This document shows, one piece after another, positions 16,745 through 23,910 of a DNA stretch of 56,996 bases (within the stretch, counting starts at the first letter, position 1; each line of letters begins with the position of its first letter). This DNA is from Natrinema halophilum (GTDB lineage: Archaea > Halobacteriota > Halobacteria > Halobacteriales > Natrialbaceae): the NCBI RefSeq assembly GCF_013402815.2, contig NZ_CP084881.1, forward strand, positions 1 to 56,996, given 5' to 3'. Both the position numbers and the translations under genes were made by a program. Below the pieces are notes generated by a model, which saw nothing but the letters and a program-made list of their open reading frames with translations, made no database searches and was not told where the DNA came from.

Positions 16745-16749
16745 TTAGA

Positions 16750-17058
16750 TCACCGCGGGTTGTTCCGCGCTTCGGCACTGATCGTTGTCCCGTTCGTACT
16801 GGTCAGGCGCATCATGTCGGCCTGCGGGACGTCGACGATGTAGGTTCCGGTCTCCGAGAGCGTCCGGCTATCCACTTCGTAGGTGCCGACGTCGCCCACA
16901 ATCTCGATCGTCAGTGTGTCGTCAGCGTTCCCTTCGAGGTTCTCGAGATCGACACAGATCGCCGGTGTGTGATAGCCGTCGATCGAGGCGGTCGCCGTCT
17001 CCGCAGCGGCGAATGTCTTCGAGTCCGCGATGGTGGTGCTGGCGTTCCATGCGGGCAT
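16750..17058 (-). CDS. Small beta-rich virion protein
   Basis: This 102-residue protein lies in the capsid/neck module. It is predicted all-beta (TLTIEIVGDVGTYEVDSRTL) with few charged residues and threonine-rich ends, which suits a capsid decoration or stabilising protein. No family is recognised. Confidence 0.55.
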   Translation of the reverse strand: MPAWNASTTIADSKTFAAAETATASIDGYHTPAICVDLENLEGNADDTLTIEIVGDVGTYEVDSRTLSETGTYIVDVPQADMMRLTSTNGTTISAEARNNPR

Positions 17059-17061
17059 GGG

Positions 17062-17475
17062 TTACCCCTCGATCTCGGCACGACGGACGCCGATCGCGTC
17101 GTAGACACCAGCGCGATCCTTGCCCGCTTCCTCGTTCTCGCGAAGCGTCTCGAGATGGTCATCCCAGTCGCCAGTCTCGAGTTCGGCTTCGATGTCATCG
17201 ATGGTGAATTCTTCAGGCGCAGTGACGACCGAGTTCTTCGTCTCGGCACCGTCATCGTCGGCCGAGTCCTCGCTCTCGTCGCCTTCTGCATCGTCTCCTG
17301 CGTTCTCCTCTTCGACGTCGTCTTCGGGGCCGTCGTCGACGTACTCGAAGTCTCCGACGTTCTCGACGAGATGGTCGGCCAGGCCAGGAGCGACGTCGCC
17401 CTCATCTCCGGGCTCGAAGGTCACACCGCCGGTGCGATACCGTCCTCCGTCAGCTGTGTAGCGTACTCGAGGCAT
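17062..17475 (-). CDS. Acidic capsid-module protein
   Basis: These 137 residues have an N-terminal beta segment (VRYTADGGRYRTGGVTFEPG), a very acidic linker of about 40 residues rich in aspartate and glutamate, and a C-terminal helical bundle (FTIDDIEAELETGDWDDHLE). The last part resembles the small DNA- or protein-binding ends of head-completion proteins. Its role is unknown. Confidence 0.55.
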   Translation of the reverse strand: MPRVRYTADGGRYRTGGVTFEPGDEGDVAPGLADHLVENVGDFEYVDDGPEDDVEEENAGDDAEGDESEDSADDDGAETKNSVVTAPEEFTIDDIEAELETGDWDDHLETLRENEEAGKDRAGVYDAIGVRRAEIEG

Positions 17476-17477
17476 CG

Positions 17478-17849
17478 TTAGGCACTCCCGGTGGCGACGA
17501 CGACCCAGCCCGAAGCCGTGCCGTCGATGTTGCGGACGGTCGCCGTTGCACCTGCTGCCGTCATGTTCGATGGTCCAGTCCCGACGAAGTCCGCGTCGGC
17601 AAACGACAGCGTCGGTGTGTTGGCGCCGCCCTTGTGGACGACGGTGACCTCACGACCTTCCGTTTCTGCGTTCGAGAGATCGACCGTGTTGGTCCCGTCG
17701 GCGGTGACGACGTGGACGTCCGTGTCCTCGCCGACGACCGTATCCGCCGCGTTGGCAGGCGCATCGGTCGTGACGTTTCCGGGTGCGCCATCGTTGAGCG
17801 ACTCACCGTCCTCGTACCGTCGGCGAATCTTCTCGTTAGTGGTTGTCAT
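17478..17849 (-). CDS. Putative capsid decoration protein
   Basis: This 123-residue protein directly follows the major capsid gene. After a charged N-terminal helix it is an all-beta threonine/valine-rich domain (TNTVDLSNAETEGREVTVVH) ending GWVVVATGSA, a pattern seen in trimeric or fibre-like head proteins. Position next to the capsid supports decoration; direct homology is not certain. Confidence 0.55.
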   Translation of the reverse strand: MTTTNEKIRRRYEDGESLNDGAPGNVTTDAPANAADTVVGEDTDVHVVTADGTNTVDLSNAETEGREVTVVHKGGANTPTLSFADADFVGTGPSNMTAAGATATVRNIDGTASGWVVVATGSA

Positions 17850-17861
17850 CTACGGTCCTCC

Positions 17862-18809
17862 TTAGGTCTGGATGCCCGTGACGTGGACTGCCGCCTCTTC
17901 GTCCTCGATCGCGAAGTCGTCGCGAACGCGCATGAAGTAGCGAGCGAAGAGGTCGTTCTCGGCGACCTTGTCCGTGTTCGTGAGGACGCGGATCTCGACC
18001 TCGTCGTAGAGACCGTAGACGAAGTTCTGCGGGTGCGTGAACACTGCCGTGTCTTCCGGCCACGCAGCGACGCCGACGACGTCATACGAGAACGGCGTGA
18101 TGTCCTCGTCGCCGAAGATCACGGCCGATCCCAGCGGGTCCTCGCGCTCGGTCAGCGCCATCCGGTACTGCTGGACCTTGTTCTCGTTCATGTAGAACAC
18201 AGGCTCGAACCGGTCCGACCGGAGGTACTTGTTCGGCATCGCCTGGATCGACTGGTCGAACAGCGACGTGTCGACCGGCTGGGCGTTGCCGTTTCCGTCG
18301 GTGTGGTCGTAAGTGGCTGTATCCGACGAGTTCGATAGGATCTTCAGCCAGCCGTCGTTCTGGTTGATGAACGCGTCTCCGCTGGACTCGTCGCCGTTGA
18401 TCCCGAGGTCCTGAGTGTCGACGGCAAACTGGCGAGCCAGCATGTCCAGGACGATCTCGTCGACGTTGTCGAGCGTGTCGTCGACGGACTCTCGAGAAAG
18501 ATCGTACGAGAGTGTTCCCTTCTCGACGTCCAGGCTCACGGCGTCGGTGTTGACCTCGCCCGAGCCGGAGTCGCCATCATTTTCTGCGGAGGCGCGACGC
18601 ATGCGCTCGCCGACGCTGATACGCGGGAGGTCCATCTGCGGTCGCGGGAGATCCTCCGTGCGGGCCCCCTCGAGCATGGTCGCCGAGTCGACGACCTTCT
18701 GGTACCACTCCTCGAACAGGTCACGCGGCAGGACGCCGCCGGCCATGTCCGTGGTGTCGAGTTTCTCGAGTGCCTTTTCGTTCTGCGTTCGGGTAGAGTG
18801 AATGCTCAT
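17862..18809 (-). CDS. Major capsid protein (HK97 fold)
   Basis: The 315-residue protein lies after the protease/scaffold gene, the standard place for the capsid protein. It shows an N-terminal helical arm, an E-loop-like acidic region (ENDGDSGSGEVNTDAVSLDV), a long spine-helix segment (SVDDTLDNVDEIVLDMLARQ) and a late A-domain (EDITPFSYDVVGVAAWPEDT; HPQNFVYGLYDEVEIRVL). The strand pattern near YARYFMRVRDDF-type residues at the end is typical. It should form the icosahedral shell after proteolytic maturation. Confidence 0.85.
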   Translation of the reverse strand: MSIHSTRTQNEKALEKLDTTDMAGGVLPRDLFEEWYQKVVDSATMLEGARTEDLPRPQMDLPRISVGERMRRASAENDGDSGSGEVNTDAVSLDVEKGTLSYDLSRESVDDTLDNVDEIVLDMLARQFAVDTQDLGINGDESSGDAFINQNDGWLKILSNSSDTATYDHTDGNGNAQPVDTSLFDQSIQAMPNKYLRSDRFEPVFYMNENKVQQYRMALTEREDPLGSAVIFGDEDITPFSYDVVGVAAWPEDTAVFTHPQNFVYGLYDEVEIRVLTNTDKVAENDLFARYFMRVRDDFAIEDEEAAVHVTGIQT

Positions 18810-18811
18810 CG

Positions 18812-20290
18812 TTAGTTACCTCGTGCCTTCCGCGGGTCCAGCGTGAAGCCGCTGCCCTTCTCGTTCTCCTCGTTTTCGACCTTCCCGATCTGCTGCGTGT
18901 CGGTACCGGTCTGTTTCGAAATCTCGTCGATACGCGCCTCGAGGTTCTTCGCCCACTCGGGCTTCTCCTTGTCTTCGCTGTCGTCGATGGCCTTTTCCTC
19001 GATCTCGTTGACGCGTTCGTCGAGGCTCTTCGCCCACTTGGGGGCGTCAGCCATCGGATCGTCAGCGTCGCCGGTGTCGGCGTCTTTGTTGCTCTCGAGG
19101 TCGTCGATACGGTCATTGAGGGCCTTCGCCCAGTCAGGGGCGTCGGCCATCGGATCATCTTCGTTTTTGTCAGTCATGTCAATAGTGTCTGAGTCGTTCG
19201 GCGTGTCGCCGCCGGTGGCGTGCTTGTCGTCCGCTTCCTCTTCCTCCTCGTCCTCGTCTTCGTCGTCCTCGTCGGGAGTCGACCACGTCCGGGCGCTGTG
19301 CTCGGAGAGATCGAACGTCGTGTCTTCGCGATCGGTGAAGCGCGTCATGCCGTGATCGACGCCGGCGTCCTGGAGGATGTCCAGCGAGGCATCGATCGTC
19401 GCGTACAACGAGTGCCGGTTCGACGTCGAGAGGGTACGTCCCTCCTTGGCGGTCTCCGTGCCGCGGTCCTTCCGTGGGTCTTCGTTGGGCGTCTCGGCGA
19501 CGCTCGCACCGTCGTCGGCGCCGAGGAACGTGTCCACCGCGGCCTTGCCGATACGGTGGAAGATGCTCTTCTCGCCTGGCTCGGCCGAGCCGTCGACGGC
19601 GACCGCCTCGTTGAGGACGTCCCAGAGCCGTTCGGCCTCCGATTCGGAGTGACCGCGCTGCTGGGCCTCCTCGAGGAAGCCGTCGGGATCGCCGAGGTAG
19701 TCGCCGAGGCGCTTCTCCGCGTCGGCTTTCGTCTCGAGGATCTGGGCATCGGGGACCGCCGGGATGTCGACGGCCGAGACCTCGCGGATCATCCCGTCGG
19801 TGAGCTCCCAGACGAGGGCGTCCTCGCCGAGATCGTCGGGGATCGCGACGTCGTCGACTTCGTCTGTCTCGTACGGGCCGTTCCAGTCGACTTGGATAGC
19901 CCCGATCGAGTAGCCCTCGAGGATGCCGTCAGCGATGAGCTCCCAGAGCGCGCCCTCGTTGATACGCCACTCCTGGACCCACGCACCGGCATCAACGGTC
20001 TGCCCGCCGATCTCTTCGGACTCGTCGAGGACCTCGTTTCGCTCGAGTTCCATCCATCCGTCGGGGAAGACGGCATGCATGATGCCGCCGCCTGCCTCGC
20101 CGGCATCGACGAACGCCTCGAACTGGTTGGCGAACCCGCGGATGGTCTCCTCGCGGGCGAAGTCGTTCTGGAGGTCCGCCTTGTCGGGGACCATCACGAT
20201 ACCGGCGGCGATCTGTTCGTCGTCGTCCTTCGTGACGAACTCGACGTCCTTTCGGAACTGCTCGCCGCCTGCCTTCGTTACCGGAGGCAT
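18812..20290 (-). CDS. Prohead protease fused to a scaffold domain
   Basis: The N-terminal half (about 1-190) matches the XkdF-type phage serine protease: QIAAGIVMVPDKADLQNDFA, a histidine in GGGIMHAVFPDGWMELE and a serine in ILEGYSIGAIQVDW. The C-terminal half is a very acidic linker followed by three copies of a unit like PMADAPDWAKALNDRIDDLE (near 365-470), ending in a coiled coil, as in scaffolding proteins. At 492 residues it is a protease-scaffold fusion. It would cleave itself and the capsid during maturation. Confidence 0.8.
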   Translation of the reverse strand: MPPVTKAGGEQFRKDVEFVTKDDDEQIAAGIVMVPDKADLQNDFAREETIRGFANQFEAFVDAGEAGGGIMHAVFPDGWMELERNEVLDESEEIGGQTVDAGAWVQEWRINEGALWELIADGILEGYSIGAIQVDWNGPYETDEVDDVAIPDDLGEDALVWELTDGMIREVSAVDIPAVPDAQILETKADAEKRLGDYLGDPDGFLEEAQQRGHSESEAERLWDVLNEAVAVDGSAEPGEKSIFHRIGKAAVDTFLGADDGASVAETPNEDPRKDRGTETAKEGRTLSTSNRHSLYATIDASLDILQDAGVDHGMTRFTDREDTTFDLSEHSARTWSTPDEDDEDEDEEEEEADDKHATGGDTPNDSDTIDMTDKNEDDPMADAPDWAKALNDRIDDLESNKDADTGDADDPMADAPKWAKSLDERVNEIEEKAIDDSEDKEKPEWAKNLEARIDEISKQTGTDTQQIGKVENEENEKGSGFTLDPRKARGN

Positions 20291-20293
20291 GCG

Positions 20294-20410
20294 TCAGTCC
20301 TCCTGTTCATCTTCGTCGGCGGCGTCCGCGTCGGCGTCCTGGAGTTTCCGGGCTCGACCGGTAGAGAGGACGCCACGCTTCTCGCCGCGCTCTTGGTTTT
20401 TGTTGGTCAT
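20294..20410 (-). CDS. Very small acidic protein between portal and protease genes
   Basis: A 38-codon frame runs ATG to TGA, three bases before the protease ATG. It starts MTNKNQERGEKRGVL and ends in an acidic run. Basic then acidic composition and tight spacing suggest it is translated, but no family is known. Confidence 0.45.
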   Translation of the reverse strand: MTNKNQERGEKRGVLSTGRARKLQDADADAADEDEQED

Positions 20411-20485
20411 GGTCAGAATCTCCCGGTCAAGCCTTCTGTCCAGGGGAGTCGGGTGCTTCCTGGGTCATCGGCAGGTCGCGGAGGA

Positions 20486-21052
20486 TCAGCGGTGTTGCTT
20501 GTACGTGCCGTCCACCTCGAAGATGACGACGTTCATGCCGATCCAGTCGACGTTGCCGCCCGAGGCGTTCCGCAGCTCGAGCAATTTGTTTTCACCTTCG
20601 TCGACGGTGAACGCAATCGAGTCGACGATCTGGGCTGCCACGTTCGTCCCCATCCCGCTCCCGGGGACGAAGTCCTCCAGGAACGTCGTCCCGTGAGAAG
20701 GAAGCGTCCCCGTATCACCGGTCGTACTCCGCTCGACGGAGCCGCTGAACGTCCGCGGCGACCCCGACTGTAGGTTGTGGGCCGTCACTGCCTCGCCCGT
20801 GTCGCCTGCGTCGGCGTTGAACGAGACGTCGATCTCTGCCCGGCCACTCGCCCGCGGCAGGAGGACGATGTCATAGTCGTAGCCGCTCCCGGCGGGGTTG
20901 TTGACGAATAGGTAGATACTCTCGCCGTTTCCGAGGCCAGCGGTGTGCCGGTTCGAGACCGTGAAGCCGCGACCCTTGTTGATGAGAAACGACTGGAGAT
21001 CGATCGTCGGCTGCTGGAACAGCGCGGACTTGATGTTCTTGACGATCCCCAT
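20486..21052 (-). CDS. Putative virion protein downstream of portal
   Basis: This 188-residue protein starts at the base next to the portal stop. It begins with a helix (MGIVKNIKSALFQQPTIDLQ) and is otherwise beta-rich (ESIYLFVNNPAGSGYDYDIV). The beta-rich domain with serine/threonine loops suggests a capsid spike or vertex protein. No family is recognised. Confidence 0.55.
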   Translation of the reverse strand: MGIVKNIKSALFQQPTIDLQSFLINKGRGFTVSNRHTAGLGNGESIYLFVNNPAGSGYDYDIVLLPRASGRAEIDVSFNADAGDTGEAVTAHNLQSGSPRTFSGSVERSTTGDTGTLPSHGTTFLEDFVPGSGMGTNVAAQIVDSIAFTVDEGENKLLELRNASGGNVDWIGMNVVIFEVDGTYKQHR

Positions 21053-22921
21053 CTATATCCCCCCAGGAATGTCATCTGGCATTTCGTCCGAGTCCGGCAT
21101 CGGACCCTCTGGCAGCCTCGAATGGAAGTTCGTCACTTCGATATACGGATAACTGAGGCGTATATTCTCATAGTGATAGGATCCGTGACTGCCGGCGTTG
21201 ACGAGTGACGACCAAGTCGAAGCCGGGACATCGACGTAGGCGTATAGAGAGTTCTGTCCGTCCTCGCGTTTGAACGAGAGATACAGTTCTCGCTCGCCAA
21301 AGTCGTACAGTCCCTCATCCAGGTTTGAGCTGTTGAACTGTGTTTGCTCAATCGGATCTTTGTCAACCAGATCAGCCTCGACGTCGGCCCAGTCACGTTC
21401 CCCGATCTTGTTTTCTTCCGGAGGGAGTTGCTCCTCGAGCGATGGCGGCCGATCAGGCTGCTCGGTAGAGCCACCGTCGAGATCAGTGAGTAGCGTATCG
21501 CCGTCGACAGGGTGATCGTCGGGCAGCGGATCCCAGCCAGCGGCCTCGCGGGCTTCGTCGACGGTAACTGCCCGGCCAGCAGCGGCGACGCGGTTGCGGG
21601 CCACTCGAGCGTTTTTCTCTGGCCGATCAGCTCCCCTGAGCTCGAACTGGATCGTCCAGTCGTCGACGCCAAGGGCGGTCTGGTGAAGGATCTTGTAGAG
21701 TCGGGCTTCGAACTTCTTTTGCTCGGGAGCGATGACGTCCTCGGCAAATTCGCGGACCTGCTCTTTCGAGTTCGACCGGTTCGAGGTGTCGGTGACGTTG
21801 ATCAGGATCGGCGGGACCTCGTGGACCTTCGCGATCTCGTGTTCGTTGCGCTCCCGAAAAGCCTGGAATTCCATATCGAGATCCTCGCGAGAACCGACTG
21901 GGACCAGCTCGATCTCGATGTCGTTTCCGTCCTCTCCCTCCAGGTCGGTTTTCTGCTCGAACTCTTCGACCTCGAGGATCGCCGTCCTGTAGCGTGTACC
22001 TTTGAGGTTGTCCATCAGATTCCGGAGTTCGTCCTTCGAGTCCTCCGTGAGCGTTCCGCCGGTGACCTTGACGACGTAGTACGGGATGCCGTGATGGTCG
22101 AAGACGTCGTGATTCCACTCCTTCGCCGCCTGGTCAGCGCCCATCGTCTGCATAGCAGCGACCCAGTCGGGGATGCCGTAGTACAGCGAAAGTGGCGACG
22201 GGTTCGGGATGTAGATGAGTTCGTTCGCGGGATCGTTCTTGAGTTCGCTGGCGCTCGAAGCAGTCTCGCCGGTCTCCTTGTCGACGAAGATCTTGTCGTC
22301 ACCGTAGCGATCGCCGGCTTCACCGAAGTACCGACGGCGGCCCTGTCGAACCTGGAGATAGCCGTGCCCTTTCTCGATGACCTCCTGTTCCTCGCCATCT
22401 TCGGTTCTGACTGTGCTGGATGACTTCCGGACGCGGACCGTCGTCGCCGGAACGTGGGCCAGCCCGATCGGTGTGCCGTCGCCCTCGACGAGGATCTCGA
22501 GTGCAGCCCAGCCGATCCCGTGATAGTCCTGCCGGCCGAGTTCGAGGACCTCTTCGGGAGTTGAGGCGGCCGTGCCTTCGGGCCCGATCTGCCAGCTCGA
22601 GGTGGCGCCGTGCCAGAAAGTCTCGACGGCGTCGTGGGCATCCCCGTCCGGATCAGGGTCGTCGGCTTGGGGGTGTTGGACGATCTTGAAGCCGTATCCG
22701 ACCTCGTACCGGGACTTCTTTCGGATGCATGCCTGGTGGGTCTCGTTTAATTCCAGAAATGATCCTAAGACAGCAGGATCGTAGGGCGGTTGGATCCCGA
22801 GGCCGGCGTCGATCGCGATTCGGCGCTCGTCGAGTTGCGTCGTTTCAGCTGCCTTATTCTGCGGAGGCTCGTTCCCAAGCGTGGAAACGCTCAGACTGAC
22901 CTCGCTACTATCGTCGCTCAT
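21053..22921 (-). CDS. Portal protein with C-terminal KTSC domain
   Basis: The 622-residue protein has a portal core (TTQLDERRIAIDAGLGIQPP; FHGIGWAALEILV-like DYHGIGWAALEILVEGDGTP; the wing and stem in PIPNPSPLSLYYGIPDWVAA-type segments). The last 80 residues (FGERELYLSFKREDGQ; YAYVDVPASTWSSLVNAG; SYHYENIRLSYPYIEV) match a KTSC domain, a small fold fused to phage proteins. The start at 22921 follows an inserted HNH gene, and a diverged copy of its first 60 codons remains at 23535-23715. The portal is the dodecameric DNA channel and terminase dock. Confidence 0.85.
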   Translation of the reverse strand: MSDDSSEVSLSVSTLGNEPPQNKAAETTQLDERRIAIDAGLGIQPPYDPAVLGSFLELNETHQACIRKKSRYEVGYGFKIVQHPQADDPDPDGDAHDAVETFWHGATSSWQIGPEGTAASTPEEVLELGRQDYHGIGWAALEILVEGDGTPIGLAHVPATTVRVRKSSSTVRTEDGEEQEVIEKGHGYLQVRQGRRRYFGEAGDRYGDDKIFVDKETGETASSASELKNDPANELIYIPNPSPLSLYYGIPDWVAAMQTMGADQAAKEWNHDVFDHHGIPYYVVKVTGGTLTEDSKDELRNLMDNLKGTRYRTAILEVEEFEQKTDLEGEDGNDIEIELVPVGSREDLDMEFQAFRERNEHEIAKVHEVPPILINVTDTSNRSNSKEQVREFAEDVIAPEQKKFEARLYKILHQTALGVDDWTIQFELRGADRPEKNARVARNRVAAAGRAVTVDEAREAAGWDPLPDDHPVDGDTLLTDLDGGSTEQPDRPPSLEEQLPPEENKIGERDWADVEADLVDKDPIEQTQFNSSNLDEGLYDFGERELYLSFKREDGQNSLYAYVDVPASTWSSLVNAGSHGSYHYENIRLSYPYIEVTNFHSRLPEGPMPDSDEMPDDIPGGI

Positions 22922-22991
22922 CGAAGTACCTCCTGTGTGTGCGTCACATTGAATCCCTGAGTTTTATTATTCTGTGGATAGAGTGTTATAC

Positions 22992-23534
22992 ATGGCCGAA
23001 AGAGTCTGTGAAGATTGTGGTAGGGAGTTTGATAACGTAAAGTCGTATGCGGGCCACCGGACCGGGTGTGGGAATCTTCCCTGGGACGATCCTGAACTTC
23101 TGGAGCGGTTGTATCACGAGGAGAAGTTATCGACGTTCCAGATAGCCGAACGCTGGGAAGATGTTGAGCAGCCAGGCATCTGGTGGATGTTGGAGAAACA
23201 CGGCATCGAGACGCGGTCCTCGGCCGAAGGAATTCGCACACGGTATGCGTCGAACCTGACCAAGGCGATTTCGAGCGGCCGGATTTGGTTCCAGTTCGTC
23301 GAGTACGGCGAGGAGCGGACGTTCCTATTGTCGCAGTTGGTTGCTCTCCTCGACAACGCTGCAGACGATGTCTTCGACGACTCGACGCACGTTCACCACA
23401 AGAACAGCCACCCCATTGACGACCGGTCTGAGAACCTCGAAGTGCTTCCCATCGAGGAGCATCTATCACACCACGGGAAGGAAACGGTGGACGCCATCGC
23501 AAGGGATGAGCACGGCAATTTCGTGAAGGAGTAG
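22992..23534 (+). CDS. HNH endonuclease inserted at the portal 5' end
   Basis: This 180-residue protein on the plus strand interrupts the minus-strand late operon. It starts with a zinc-finger-like CEDCGREFDNVKSYAGHRTGC, has a helical middle that looks like a recognition domain (LERLYHEEKLSTFQIAERWE), and carries an HNH motif in VHHKNSHPIDDRSENLEVLP. TTTTATTAT lies about 28 bases before the ATG at 22992, so it has its own leaderless promoter. It is flanked by two versions of the portal 5' end, which points to homing-type mobility. Function as a homing endonuclease is inferred. Confidence 0.85.
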   Translation: MAERVCEDCGREFDNVKSYAGHRTGCGNLPWDDPELLERLYHEEKLSTFQIAERWEDVEQPGIWWMLEKHGIETRSSAEGIRTRYASNLTKAISSGRIWFQFVEYGEERTFLLSQLVALLDNAADDVFDDSTHVHHKNSHPIDDRSENLEVLPIEEHLSHHGKETVDAIARDEHGNFVKE

Positions 23535-23715
23535 CCAGCGTCTCCGGGTTGTACGGCGGCTGGATCCCGAGGCCAGCGTCGATCGCGATGCGACGCTCGT
23601 CGAGTTGCGTCGTCTCGCGGGCCTTCGACATCGTCTTCCCGTTACCGAGTGTCGAGACTGAGAGCGATACTTCGGACGTCTGTTCCTCAGTAGGATCGCT
23701 GTCTGAGTCACTCAT
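23535..23715 (-). pseudogene. Remnant of the original portal 5' end
   Basis: The ATG at 23715 overlaps the stop of the upstream zinc-ribbon gene (ATGA), and the next 60 codons read SEVSLSVSTLGNGKTMSKAR and TTQLDERRIAIDAGLGIQPP, nearly the same as the intact portal N-terminus at 22921 but diverged at DNA level. The similarity breaks after PYNPETLA, exactly where the antisense HNH gene ends. The remnant therefore looks like the native coupled start, cut off when HNH plus a foreign portal 5' end were recombined in. Confidence 0.85.
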
Positions 23716-23909
23716 ATTCGAACCCACCCAGTTTTAACGCCACACTCATCACAGACGGCCCGAATCTCCGGGACTTCTTGCAGATACTGCGGATCCTCCG
23801 AGGGATCGGCCTGTATCTCCACTTCTGCATCAACGTTGCCGCACAGGGGGCAGGTGATGAACTTCCGTAGAGCTCTACGAGCCGCATTTTCGGTGGTTGT
23901 GTCTATCAT
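23712..23909 (-). CDS. Small zinc-ribbon protein between terminase and portal
   Basis: The 65-residue protein has two CxxC pairs, CPLCG and CDECG, spaced to bind one zinc. The stop overlaps the start of the portal remnant and its own start is one base from the terminase stop, so it was part of an overlapping cassette. It may be a packaging accessory factor. Confidence 0.65.
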   Translation of the reverse strand: MIDTTTENAARRALRKFITCPLCGNVDAEVEIQADPSEDPQYLQEVPEIRAVCDECGVKTGWVRI

Positions 23910-23910
23910 G

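Noticed and set aside
19220-20773. Long plus-strand open frame of 517 codons
   Set aside because: It is the mirror of the protease/scaffold gene and its neighbours; GC-rich DNA often leaves the antisense frame open, and no start signal or domain is seen.
21512-22423. Plus-strand frame of 303 codons opposite the portal
   Set aside because: Shadow of the portal gene; no domain or promoter.
22918-23727. A 269-codon frame that starts like the portal
   Set aside because: Only the first 60 codons are portal-like; the rest is antisense to the HNH gene. Recorded as a pseudogene instead.
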